Source: a virus. Taken from it: 56,709 nt of DNA. Position numbers and translations under genes: made by a program. Within the stretch, counting starts at the first letter, position 1. Every line of letters starts with the position of its first letter. The notes under the pieces were generated by a model. It was not told where the DNA came from. It made no database searches and was given only the letters and a program-made list of their open reading frames with translations. The stretch lies in IMG/VR virus record IMGVR_UViG_3300048009_000562, positions 1-56,709 of that record; one strand, written 5' to 3'. This document shows positions 27,292 through 36,481 of the stretch, one piece after another.

Positions 27292-30200
27292 ATGGCAGAA
27301 TTTAAACTAGGTAGAATTAGGTTTGTGTGGAAAGACGCATGGACTTCTGCCAACACATATTATAAAGACGATGTTGTAAGGTTCGGAGGCAAAGTATATA
27401 TTTGTGTGATTGGTCATACAAGTGCTTCGGAATTCTTTACAGACTTCGAAATAGTACCACCTAAATGGAACTTGGTGAGTGACGGTCAAACTTGGAAAGG
27501 TGACTGGACTATATCAACAGGTTATGTTTATGGCGACATTGTACAATATGGTGCAAGATTATATATTTGTAAAGTTGTTCATACATCACAAGCAACAGTA
27601 GCAGCAGGCCTAGAAACTGATATTGCTAACTGGGACGTGTATGCAGAAGGACTTGACTGGAAAGGTGAATGGACTGTAGATACAAAATATCTAATTAATG
27701 ATATTGTAAAATATGGTGGACAAACTTATGTTTGTAAAGTTTACCATACATCTGCTGCAACCGAAGCTGACGGGCTAGAAGTTAACCAAGCAAACTGGGA
27801 TGTCTTTAATGCTGGCATCGAATACAAAAGTTCTTGGACATCCGGTACTAGATATAAAGTTAATGACGTAGCACAGTATGGCGCTGCACTTTGGATTTGT
27901 ACAGCAGAACATACAGCTGCTACATTGTTTAGCACAGACAATGCAAACTGGGAACAGTTTGTAAGAGGCTTCCAATTTGAATCAGATTGGGAAGCATTAA
28001 GAAATTATCAAAAGGGTGATATTGTACGTTACGGTGGTAACCAATATATTGCTTTAACAAATCATGCAGAAAAGAATCCAGTAGTTGAATCAACAGACTG
28101 GCAATTATTTTCACAAGGATTAAGATTTTTAGGAGACTGGCAAGATGACAGTACTCTACAAGATTATAGAGTGGGCGAAGTTGTTAGATACGGTGGATAT
28201 ACATATCTTTGTATTCAAGATCACCAAGATCAAACACCAACTAATACATCTTACTGGCAACGACTAAACACTGGTTTACGTTGGAGAGGCGCATGGGTAG
28301 ATGATGTAGAATACTTACAAGGTGATGTTGCACGTTATGGTGATAACTCATATGTTTGTGTATTAGGTCACTTCTCAGAAGGTGATGACTTTTCAACTAT
28401 CCAAACACAACCAGGCGGCGGTGGAGCAGAAAATTCACGCCCAGATTTAGATGTATCAGGTACTTATTGGCAAGTAATTGCTATTGGTAATGAAGCAAGT
28501 GTACTTACTACCAAAGGCGATTTAGTTTATTATGCGGCTGGTGGACCTGCAAGATTACCAATTGGTGAAGAAGGACAATTTTTACAAGTAGGCGCAAACA
28601 ATGCTCCTGAATGGGCATACTCCGGTGTAGCAGATGACGTATACTATGTTGCTACTCATGGTAAAGATGAGGCAAGTCCTATTGCAGGTAGAACACTTGA
28701 TAGACCATGGAAGTCTATACGTTATGCTTGTGAACAAGTTGAAAACGGAGCAAAGAATCCGCATGCAAAAAAATTATTAGAACAAAATAGATACTTTATA
28801 CAACGTGAAATTGTAGAGTGGACTGATGCACAAATTACAAGTAACATAGCACCATTTGCAACAGGCTTTGATTACGATAGTGCAAAATGTGAAAGAGATA
28901 TGGGTTATATTGTTGATGCACTTATTCACGATGTTACCCACGGCGGCAATGTTAAATCAAGAGAAGCAGCGTTATCGTATGTTAATGATACAGTTGGCTC
29001 ACCTTATTTGACACAAAAAGCAGAAACTAAAGCAAGTATTAATTATGGTCTAACTGTTATACAAGCGGTATTAAATCAAACAGCACCAGCTGTAAATTAT
29101 CAAGTTAACAATGGTGATAATTCAACAGCAGTTGTTGCACAAATTTTTGATGCAAATATTACAGCAGAATCAGTATACAGTGATATTACAGGTCTTGTAA
29201 AAATTATTACAGATGCTATTGAGGCAGGCGTTGCAACAGGTATTCCAAATAGACTTATTTCTAGTACACTTATTAAAGTTGCAACCGGCAAATACTACGA
29301 AGTATTACCAATACGTGTTCCAGCAGAAACTTGTGTTATAGGTGACGAACTACGTGCAACTAATGTACAACCTAGAAAGTCTAACAATTCAACGTTAACT
29401 GATGCAGGCGACTACTTGTATAGTAATACAGCAATTGAAAGATTAGAAGCAATTATTGGTGACATTGTTGAAGGTGTTTCAGTAACAGCAACATCAACTA
29501 ATCCTACATCACAGTCTACACTATATCCATTAGCTAATAACGAAACAGGTTATGTAAGAAGTGCTGTTGAGCAACTAGCAAGACTATATAGACGTAGAAC
29601 TGATTGGGCGTTAGGTCGTAAAGAAGAAGCTATTGCAACATTCACACTAGCAGACGAAATGACAGATCCAAATGCAGGATATGCTAGAAACTTAATAATT
29701 GCAAACAGAGATTTCTTAAAAGCAGAACTAATTGGCTACATTACAGAAAATTATCCAGATTTAAAATATAGTAAAACAGCATGTAAAAAAGATGTTGGAT
29801 ACTTAATTGATGCAGTAGCATATGATTTAACATACGGTGGTAACTGGCAAACAGTTAATGCTGGTGAAGCATATCATGTTGGTGCAAGTTCAAACTTACC
29901 TGCGGCACAGAAAGCGGCAACACTAGCAGCTTATGGATACCTAAAAGGTATTATGCAAACTGTAGGTAGAAACATTACTGTTACTCCTGGTACACAATCT
30001 AGTGTAACACAATTAGTAGGAACAGCAGGCGATGCGACAAGTGCAACAACAGTAGGTGATTTACTAGATGACTTTATTAATATTGTTGACAACGGCACTG
30101 GTAGCGAAACTATAGTATATCCTAGTATTACTGGAGCGGCGGCAGGTTTACAAACTGACCACTCACTACTAGGATCAGCGGCTGCTACAATTAAAACAAA

Positions 30201-33200
30201 CACAACGAATTGGATCACAGCAAACTTTCCTAACTTAACATATGATAGTGCAAAGTGCGAAAGAGATGTTGGGTACTTACTAGACGCGGCAAGATACGAT
30301 TGGTGTTTAGGTACAACATTTGCATCAACTGTAGCGGCAATAAGTTACTTAAGAAAGCCAAGTGCTAAAGTAACAGGTGCTCAAAAAGATGCTACACTAG
30401 GAAGTTACGAGTTTGCAAGAAATGCAGCAAGAGCTGAAGTTTCAGAAGCAATAAGTTTAGCACAGATTAATAATACATTTGTTACAACTAATGATATTAT
30501 ATTAGGCGGAAGTAATGAAGGTACTAACAGAGCATCTGATCAGCAAGACGTTTATGCAGGTATACAGCAACTTGAACTTAATAAAGATTTTATTGCAAAA
30601 GAAGCTGTTGCATATGTAAATGAATACTATTCAGATATAGTTACAGCAACAACAGCATCAAGTGGTGCGTTAACTGTAACAAGCACAGCATGGTTAAGAC
30701 AAAATAGACCAATTAAGTTTACTGGGGTTGGTACTGAAGTTGGCGGATTAACTTTAGATACTACTTACTATGTAAAAAATATTTTAAGCTCAACAACATT
30801 TACTATTAGTGCAACTATTGGCGGCGCAGAGATTACTGTAACTGACGATACAGGCGCAATGAGTGTTGAAAAAGATTATGAATATAATGTAACACTTTGT
30901 GAAAGAGATATCAAATCAATCATAGATGCTATGAAATGGGATTTAAAATATGCTCCAAGTTATAGAAGAACATATACAGGCGGCATTAGTTTAACTATTC
31001 CAGCAACATATAAAACAAGATATGCTTCAAGATTTTATGTAAACAGCGTATTAGGATCACAAGAAGAAGACTTCTACTACTTACGTAATGGTACAGGTAT
31101 AAGACTACAAACACTTGAAGGTCTTAACGGTGACATGACAGCAGAAACATCTGCAGGTACAAGTAGAATGACAGCAGGTGCATATGCATCACTTGATCCA
31201 GGTTGGGGTCCAGACGATACTAGAGTGTGGATTACAGCACGTTCGCCATACGTACAAAACTGTACAACATTTGGTAATGCGGCAACTGGTCAAAGAATTG
31301 ACGGTGCATTGCACAACGGTGGTAACGATTCGATTGTTAGTAACGATTTTACACAGGTTATAAGTGACGGTATTGGCGCACACATTCTTAACAATGGTAG
31401 AGCAGAACTTGTGTCAGTGTTTACATACTACTCACACATTGGCTACCTTGCAGAAACAGGTGGACGTATACGTGCAACAAATGGTAACAACTCATATGGT
31501 GATTTTGGTTCAGTTGCTGAAGGCGTTGATCCAGATGAAACACCAACAACAGGTATTGTAGACAACAAAACACAATACAATGCTACAATAGCATCAGCTG
31601 TTACTGACCAAGATATGATACTTGCAGCAGAATTTACACATGCTGGTAATGATTATACTGAAGTAACATTTAACACATTTGGTCCAGGAAGCGGCGAAGT
31701 TTTAATTGGTGATGAATTTAGAGATGAAGCACTAATACAAGCTCGTGTTATTGATGATCAAGTAGATGGCGATGCTGGTGGTAGTGGTTACTTAACAGCA
31801 AGTAACACAGCACAGGCAGGCGATGCATCAAGTATTACATTATCTGCTACAGACGGTAACTTAAACAGCTCATACCCAGGTATGAAAGTTGTAATTGTTG
31901 GTGGCGCAGGTGCTGGACTTTATGCATTAATTGATACATATGACGCAGGTACAAAAGTAGCAACAGTTATTAAAGAATCAGATGGAACAGCAGGCTGGGA
32001 TCATTTTGTTCCAGGTACAACACTTGTTACACCAAATGCTTCGTCAACTTATGAAATTGAACCAGCTGTTTCATTTAGCGCACCGGCGAAAACAGCAACA
32101 GATGCAACAATAGGTTCAAACGTATATGTAGACTTTGATTACTTTGAAACATCACAGCAAGTTAACAACCAAGCAGCTACTACATACACAGGCGCAGGTT
32201 CAAACGCTACATTTAATATAGACAGAGTTGGATCTAAGTATTATGTAGCACTTAACAGTGCAGGTAGTGGTTATGTAAGATTAGAAACTATTACTGTAGC
32301 AGGTACATCATTAGGCGGAACAAGTCCTGCTAATGATCTTGTAATTACACTTACATCAATTGGCGTAAGTGGAGACGTAATTGATTTTGACTTTACAGGT
32401 ATTGGACGTAAAGGTGCATACGTAGCACTAAGTGATGATACATCAGTAGCAACAAGTTATGATACAACAACATGGGCTAGTGTAACACTTCCACAACAAT
32501 GTGATAAATTTACAACAGGTTTATTAGATGACGGAAGTTCACAGTTTAAATCAAGTGCATTTATTGCTGTAGCAACAGGATCAAGTACAGCGGTGTTAAG
32601 TGAAGACTTAGCAACATTTAGTACATCATCTTTACCAGCAGGGTTCGACACTTCAACTGGTGTTGATGTACAATACGGATACACTGGTGTAGGTACAAAT
32701 AGATTTGTTGCAATAGCACAAAATGATCAAGACGTTGCTTATTCAGATGATGCAGGTTCAAATTGGACACTAGCAAGTAGTGTATTACCTAATACAGGAT
32801 TTAGTAGTATTACTAGAGGTATGGGTTTATATGTTGCTGTACGCACAGGATCTAACCAAGCAACATATTCAGCAGATGGTATTAGTTGGACAGCAACATC
32901 ATTGCCGTCAAGTTTAAACTGGAGCAAAGTTGTTTGGGGTAATGGCAGATTTATTGCAATAGCAAACAACAGTGTTAACGCAGCTTATAGTTTAGACGGT
33001 GTTAACTGGACAGCAACTACAATTGGTACTGAGAGTGCAGCTCTTCCAACAGACATTGCATATGGACAAGGCATGTTTGCAGTAACAAGTGCAGACACTA
33101 ACAGCGTATGCTATAGTGAATACGGTCTAGTATGGGATAACATTACTGTTACAGCAAATGTAAGCGGATACAAATTAATAGCATTTGGTAATCCAAATAG

Positions 33201-34311
33201 AGAACCGTTCTTTGCATCAATAGCAGACGGCACAACAACACAAGTTGCAATAACTAAACTTGGTGCAAGAGCTAAAGGAAGGGTAAACATTGCAAGCGAG
33301 AAAATATTTGAAGTAAAACTATCAGAAGCAGGTAGTGGTTACGGATCAACGGCACCAACGATTACTATTACTGATCCAAACAACATTGATGATGTTGTAT
33401 TCCAAAATAGACTTGGAGACGGAGCATTAGGTAATCCTAGTTTTGCAAACAGAGGTACAGGCTTTAGTGCTGCAAGCATGGAAGTTGACGATCAAACATC
33501 AAATGGTAATGCAGACTTCTTGCAAAACGGATCATTTGTTGCTGTAAGACGTTTAACAGAAAGACCGGTAGCTGGTTCAAACATTACGTTTGCAAGTTTA
33601 CCAGGGCAGTTCTTTAAACTAGTTACTGTTGTTAGTTTCTTAGGAAGTAATCCAGGATCGCACACAGCATTCTTACAGTTAAGTCCATCAATGACAATTG
33701 GAGACGCACCTACTGACGGTGACGGAGTAACTTCAAGAATTAGATACTCTCAAGTACGTCTAACAGGACACGATTTCCTAGACATTGGTACAGGTAGTTT
33801 TGCAGAAACAAACTATCCTGGACAACCAACACAAACCCCAGATCAAACTAAAGAAACTTTTGATGTTGATGGAGGACGAGTGTTCTTTACATCAACTGAC
33901 CAAGATGGTAACTTTAGAGTTGGTGACTTGTTCCAAATTGAACAGGCAACTGGTGTTGCAAACTTGAATGCAGAAGCGTTTAACATTGCAGGTCTACAGG
34001 AACTTACATTAGGTGAAGTTACACTAGGTGGTAACTCAGCTGCTGTAAATGAATTTAGTACTGATCCATTCTTTACAGCCAACAGCGACAGTGTTGTGCC
34101 AACTCAACGTGCGATTAAAGCGTATATTGAAGCACAAATTGGTGGCGGTGGTGCCGCGTTGAACGTGAACAGTGTTACAGCTGGTGACATTTTTATTAGT
34201 TCAAACATAATTACAACGGCAAGTGGAGAGTTGATAAATATTACAGCAAACATGAACTTTACTGGACCTGTTACAGGGTATCCTTTAGCATACCAGTACT
34301 TTTTAAGATAA
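27292..34311 (+). CDS. Giant fibre protein 4 with CBM-like repeats and beta-helix (2339 aa)
   Basis: Largest protein in the window and paralogue of fibre 3. Seven CBM5/12-like modules (e.g. WKGEWTVDTKYLINDIVKYG) occupy about 8-390. A beta-helix begins at YYVATHGKDEASPIAG (about 447). A helical motif CERDVGYLLDAxxYD occurs four times (about 532, 830, 988, 1202). ARSPYVQNCTTFGNAA and NGRAELVSVFTYYSH match fibre 3. Propeller-like repeats (FVAIAQNDQDVAYSDDAG, FIAIANNSVNAAYSLDG) lie at about 1700-1960, then DGNFRVGDLFQIEQATG (about 2203). No cupredoxin domain. Presumably a host-contact fibre or baseplate appendage; binding specificity unknown. Confidence 0.8.
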   Translation: MAEFKLGRIRFVWKDAWTSANTYYKDDVVRFGGKVYICVIGHTSASEFFTDFEIVPPKWNLVSDGQTWKGDWTISTGYVYGDIVQYGARLYICKVVHTSQATVAAGLETDIANWDVYAEGLDWKGEWTVDTKYLINDIVKYGGQTYVCKVYHTSAATEADGLEVNQANWDVFNAGIEYKSSWTSGTRYKVNDVAQYGAALWICTAEHTAATLFSTDNANWEQFVRGFQFESDWEALRNYQKGDIVRYGGNQYIALTNHAEKNPVVESTDWQLFSQGLRFLGDWQDDSTLQDYRVGEVVRYGGYTYLCIQDHQDQTPTNTSYWQRLNTGLRWRGAWVDDVEYLQGDVARYGDNSYVCVLGHFSEGDDFSTIQTQPGGGGAENSRPDLDVSGTYWQVIAIGNEASVLTTKGDLVYYAAGGPARLPIGEEGQFLQVGANNAPEWAYSGVADDVYYVATHGKDEASPIAGRTLDRPWKSIRYACEQVENGAKNPHAKKLLEQNRYFIQREIVEWTDAQITSNIAPFATGFDYDSAKCERDMGYIVDALIHDVTHGGNVKSREAALSYVNDTVGSPYLTQKAETKASINYGLTVIQAVLNQTAPAVNYQVNNGDNSTAVVAQIFDANITAESVYSDITGLVKIITDAIEAGVATGIPNRLISSTLIKVATGKYYEVLPIRVPAETCVIGDELRATNVQPRKSNNSTLTDAGDYLYSNTAIERLEAIIGDIVEGVSVTATSTNPTSQSTLYPLANNETGYVRSAVEQLARLYRRRTDWALGRKEEAIATFTLADEMTDPNAGYARNLIIANRDFLKAELIGYITENYPDLKYSKTACKKDVGYLIDAVAYDLTYGGNWQTVNAGEAYHVGASSNLPAAQKAATLAAYGYLKGIMQTVGRNITVTPGTQSSVTQLVGTAGDATSATTVGDLLDDFINIVDNGTGSETIVYPSITGAAAGLQTDHSLLGSAAATIKTNTTNWITANFPNLTYDSAKCERDVGYLLDAARYDWCLGTTFASTVAAISYLRKPSAKVTGAQKDATLGSYEFARNAARAEVSEAISLAQINNTFVTTNDIILGGSNEGTNRASDQQDVYAGIQQLELNKDFIAKEAVAYVNEYYSDIVTATTASSGALTVTSTAWLRQNRPIKFTGVGTEVGGLTLDTTYYVKNILSSTTFTISATIGGAEITVTDDTGAMSVEKDYEYNVTLCERDIKSIIDAMKWDLKYAPSYRRTYTGGISLTIPATYKTRYASRFYVNSVLGSQEEDFYYLRNGTGIRLQTLEGLNGDMTAETSAGTSRMTAGAYASLDPGWGPDDTRVWITARSPYVQNCTTFGNAATGQRIDGALHNGGNDSIVSNDFTQVISDGIGAHILNNGRAELVSVFTYYSHIGYLAETGGRIRATNGNNSYGDFGSVAEGVDPDETPTTGIVDNKTQYNATIASAVTDQDMILAAEFTHAGNDYTEVTFNTFGPGSGEVLIGDEFRDEALIQARVIDDQVDGDAGGSGYLTASNTAQAGDASSITLSATDGNLNSSYPGMKVVIVGGAGAGLYALIDTYDAGTKVATVIKESDGTAGWDHFVPGTTLVTPNASSTYEIEPAVSFSAPAKTATDATIGSNVYVDFDYFETSQQVNNQAATTYTGAGSNATFNIDRVGSKYYVALNSAGSGYVRLETITVAGTSLGGTSPANDLVITLTSIGVSGDVIDFDFTGIGRKGAYVALSDDTSVATSYDTTTWASVTLPQQCDKFTTGLLDDGSSQFKSSAFIAVATGSSTAVLSEDLATFSTSSLPAGFDTSTGVDVQYGYTGVGTNRFVAIAQNDQDVAYSDDAGSNWTLASSVLPNTGFSSITRGMGLYVAVRTGSNQATYSADGISWTATSLPSSLNWSKVVWGNGRFIAIANNSVNAAYSLDGVNWTATTIGTESAALPTDIAYGQGMFAVTSADTNSVCYSEYGLVWDNITVTANVSGYKLIAFGNPNREPFFASIADGTTTQVAITKLGARAKGRVNIASEKIFEVKLSEAGSGYGSTAPTITITDPNNIDDVVFQNRLGDGALGNPSFANRGTGFSAASMEVDDQTSNGNADFLQNGSFVAVRRLTERPVAGSNITFASLPGQFFKLVTVVSFLGSNPGSHTAFLQLSPSMTIGDAPTDGDGVTSRIRYSQVRLTGHDFLDIGTGSFAETNYPGQPTQTPDQTKETFDVDGGRVFFTSTDQDGNFRVGDLFQIEQATGVANLNAEAFNIAGLQELTLGEVTLGGNSAAVNEFSTDPFFTANSDSVVPTQRAIKAYIEAQIGGGGAALNVNSVTAGDIFISSNIITTASGELINITANMNFTGPVTGYPLAYQYFLR

Positions 34312-34326
34312 TGGAGAAAAATTAAA

Positions 34327-34647
34327 ATGGCAAACGGAAGATTAGGAGTAGCAGATTTATTAGCTGCTACAAATACAACAGTATACGAGGTGCCTGCAGA
34401 TAATTTCGCTGTTGTTACACTTAGCGTATGTAATAGAGACGCAGGTAACAGAACGATTAGAGTTGCATTGGCAAGTGCTGATACACCAACTGGCGGAGAG
34501 TGGATTGAATACGATACTGAATTAGTAGGTAACGGTACACTAGAAAGATCAGGAATTGTATTAGATGCGGGAAAGAAAATTGTTGTATATAGCAATAGTT
34601 TAAATGTTTCAGCCGTAGTTTACGGTTTAGAAACATCAACAGTATAA
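34327..34647 (+). CDS. Small beta-sandwich structural protein (106 aa)
   Basis: 106 residues, all-beta: VPADNFAVVTLSVCNRDAGN, RVALASADTP, GTLERSGIVLDAGKKIVVYS. Same layout as the proteins at 7716 and 20449. It lies just after giant fibre 4 and before the S74 chaperone fibre. Probable adaptor; inferred from fold pattern and position. Confidence 0.65.
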   Translation: MANGRLGVADLLAATNTTVYEVPADNFAVVTLSVCNRDAGNRTIRVALASADTPTGGEWIEYDTELVGNGTLERSGIVLDAGKKIVVYSNSLNVSAVVYGLETSTV

Positions 34648-34657
34648 GGAAGAAATA

Positions 34658-35596
34658 ATGCGTAGAATAGGAATAGGAACAGCAGGTGATCCGGTACTAG
34701 GCAAAATGCTAGGCCTCGATAATACGATAACAACGTTGGATGTGGATACCGACCTAGTACTAGATCCTAACGGCGCTGGCGAAACTAAAGTATCTGGAAA
34801 CATGCAAATTACTACTGGATCAACACTTAAATTTGGTGATGACGACGATAGTAACTGGGTAGGATTAACAAGTCCTGCAAGTGTTAGTAGTGATATAACA
34901 TTTACTTTACCAGACGGTTACGGAAGCAATACACAGGTATTAACAACTAATGGCTCAGGAACATTAAGTTGGTCAACTCCTGGTATTAGCGTTACCAATG
35001 ATACTGGTACAGCAAATAATAATAACTACTTATTGTTTACAGCAACTGATAATGGTACAATTACAGGAGCAAGCGTAAGTAATAATAAACTTGCATATCA
35101 GCCAAGTACAGGCAACTTATTTGTTGGCTTTCTAACAGGCGGTGAAGGCAACGGCGGTAATCTAATACTTAGAAGTACTAGTGCAGGCACAAAAGGACAA
35201 GTATATGTTGATGAAAGTACAGCAAGTACTTCGTCAACAACGGGTGCATTTAGGGTTATAGGCGGTGTAGGCATAGGCGGAGCATGTTACGTTGGCGGCG
35301 CACTAACAGCGTCATCAATTACAGAAACATCAAGTATTGCACTTAAAGAAAATGTACAACCAATTGAAAATGCATTAGATAAAATTGTACAATTGGCTGG
35401 CGTTATATATGATAGAAAAGATGGTTCAACTACAAATGAACCTGGTTTGATTGCAGAAGATGTTAAAAAAGTAATACCAGAACTTGTTACAGAAAATGCA
35501 GAAAGCGTTTACTATACAAAAATTGGTGCATACTTAATTGAAGCAATTAAATCATTAAAAGAAGATCTCGATAATGTGAAGCAGAAGCTGGGGTAA
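34658..35596 (+). CDS. Tail fibre with C-terminal peptidase S74 (intramolecular chaperone) domain
   Basis: 312 residues. Residues 1-220 are fibre shaft/tip: LDLDxDL-type repeats (TTLDVDTDLVLDPNGAG) and ITFTLPDGYGSNTQVLTTNG. The last about 90 residues are a peptidase S74 / intramolecular chaperone domain: SSIALKENVQPIENALDKI, GVIYDRKDG, EPGLIAEDVKKVIPELV and a terminal helix. In this family the domain folds fibre trimers and then cuts itself off with a Ser-Lys dyad; the Ser and the Lys five residues on (S-S-I-A-L-K) are present, although the usual Asp after the Ser is not. Autocleavage is therefore likely but not certain. Confidence 0.88.
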   Translation: MRRIGIGTAGDPVLGKMLGLDNTITTLDVDTDLVLDPNGAGETKVSGNMQITTGSTLKFGDDDDSNWVGLTSPASVSSDITFTLPDGYGSNTQVLTTNGSGTLSWSTPGISVTNDTGTANNNNYLLFTATDNGTITGASVSNNKLAYQPSTGNLFVGFLTGGEGNGGNLILRSTSAGTKGQVYVDESTASTSSTTGAFRVIGGVGIGGACYVGGALTASSITETSSIALKENVQPIENALDKIVQLAGVIYDRKDGSTTNEPGLIAEDVKKVIPELVTENAESVYYTKIGAYLIEAIKSLKEDLDNVKQKLG

Positions 35597-35599
35597 TAC

Positions 35600-36475
35600 A
35601 TGGCTGATCTAAAGAACACAGTTATAAGTGATGTTGGGGCAATAACATTACCCAAAGGTGCGACTGCACAACGTCCTACAAATCCTCCAGAAGGAGCAAT
35701 GCGTTATAACACTGATTTAGGTTATACTGAATGTTACTGGAAGGGCTATTGGTTTGATTTAGCAACAGGTGCAGATAAACCTGTAATGCTAGATTTAGTT
35801 GCACACTTTGATGCAAATCACCCTGATAGTAATACCGGCTCTGGAAATATATGGTATGACATTTCTGCTAATAACAACGATGCAACTCTTGTAGGTATTA
35901 CTAGAACTACTAGCACTCCAGGAAGTGTGCTTCAAACAGCAGGTAACAGCAGTAGCTATATTGAAATGGATTCAAATGCAAACGGTGCATTTAATTTAAC
36001 TAATCCTCCAGAAGGATATACTGTTATTGTTTGTCAAAGATATAGCGGCGGCACTAGAGGCAGAATGTTAAATGGTCGTAGAAATAATTGGCTTATAGGA
36101 CATTGGAGTTCAGGCATGGTAGAACATTATGCTGAAGGTTGGATATATGGCGCAAGCGGTGGCGGAACTCGGTATCAAAACGATGAAGTTTGGCGTGTTC
36201 ATGCTGCAGTTGGAAGACCATCGGCTGACTTTTATGAATTTTGGTGTGACGGCCAGCGTCTAGCTGGACCGAGAGACACAGGTGGATCGCAAGGCCCTAA
36301 CGGGTTTGTAGTAGGTATATACGGTAACACTATGACCTCAGAACAATCAACAGGTCAAATTTCAGAAATATTAATCTACAACAGAGCAATGCGTCCAGAA
36401 GAAACAAAACAAAGTATGATGGCTATGATGAAGAAAAACAACATTGACTGCACTAGGTATTACAATCAAGGATAA
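35600..36475 (+). CDS. Adhesin with concanavalin A-like (LamG-type) domain
   Basis: 291 residues. N-terminal module (1-55): LKNTVISDVGAITLPKGATA, then EGAMRYNTDLGYTECYWKGYW, shared in part with the two following genes. From about 65 a jelly-roll lectin-like domain follows: DLVAHFDANHPDSNTGSGN, WYDISANNNDATLVG, and YTVIVCQRYSGG, ending SEILIYNRAMRPEE, the classic end of LamG/ConA-like domains. Likely a carbohydrate-binding tail adhesin. Follows the S74 fibre by 3 bases. Confidence 0.75.
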   Translation: MADLKNTVISDVGAITLPKGATAQRPTNPPEGAMRYNTDLGYTECYWKGYWFDLATGADKPVMLDLVAHFDANHPDSNTGSGNIWYDISANNNDATLVGITRTTSTPGSVLQTAGNSSSYIEMDSNANGAFNLTNPPEGYTVIVCQRYSGGTRGRMLNGRRNNWLIGHWSSGMVEHYAEGWIYGASGGGTRYQNDEVWRVHAAVGRPSADFYEFWCDGQRLAGPRDTGGSQGPNGFVVGIYGNTMTSEQSTGQISEILIYNRAMRPEETKQSMMAMMKKNNIDCTRYYNQG

Positions 36476-36481
36476 TAAAGA

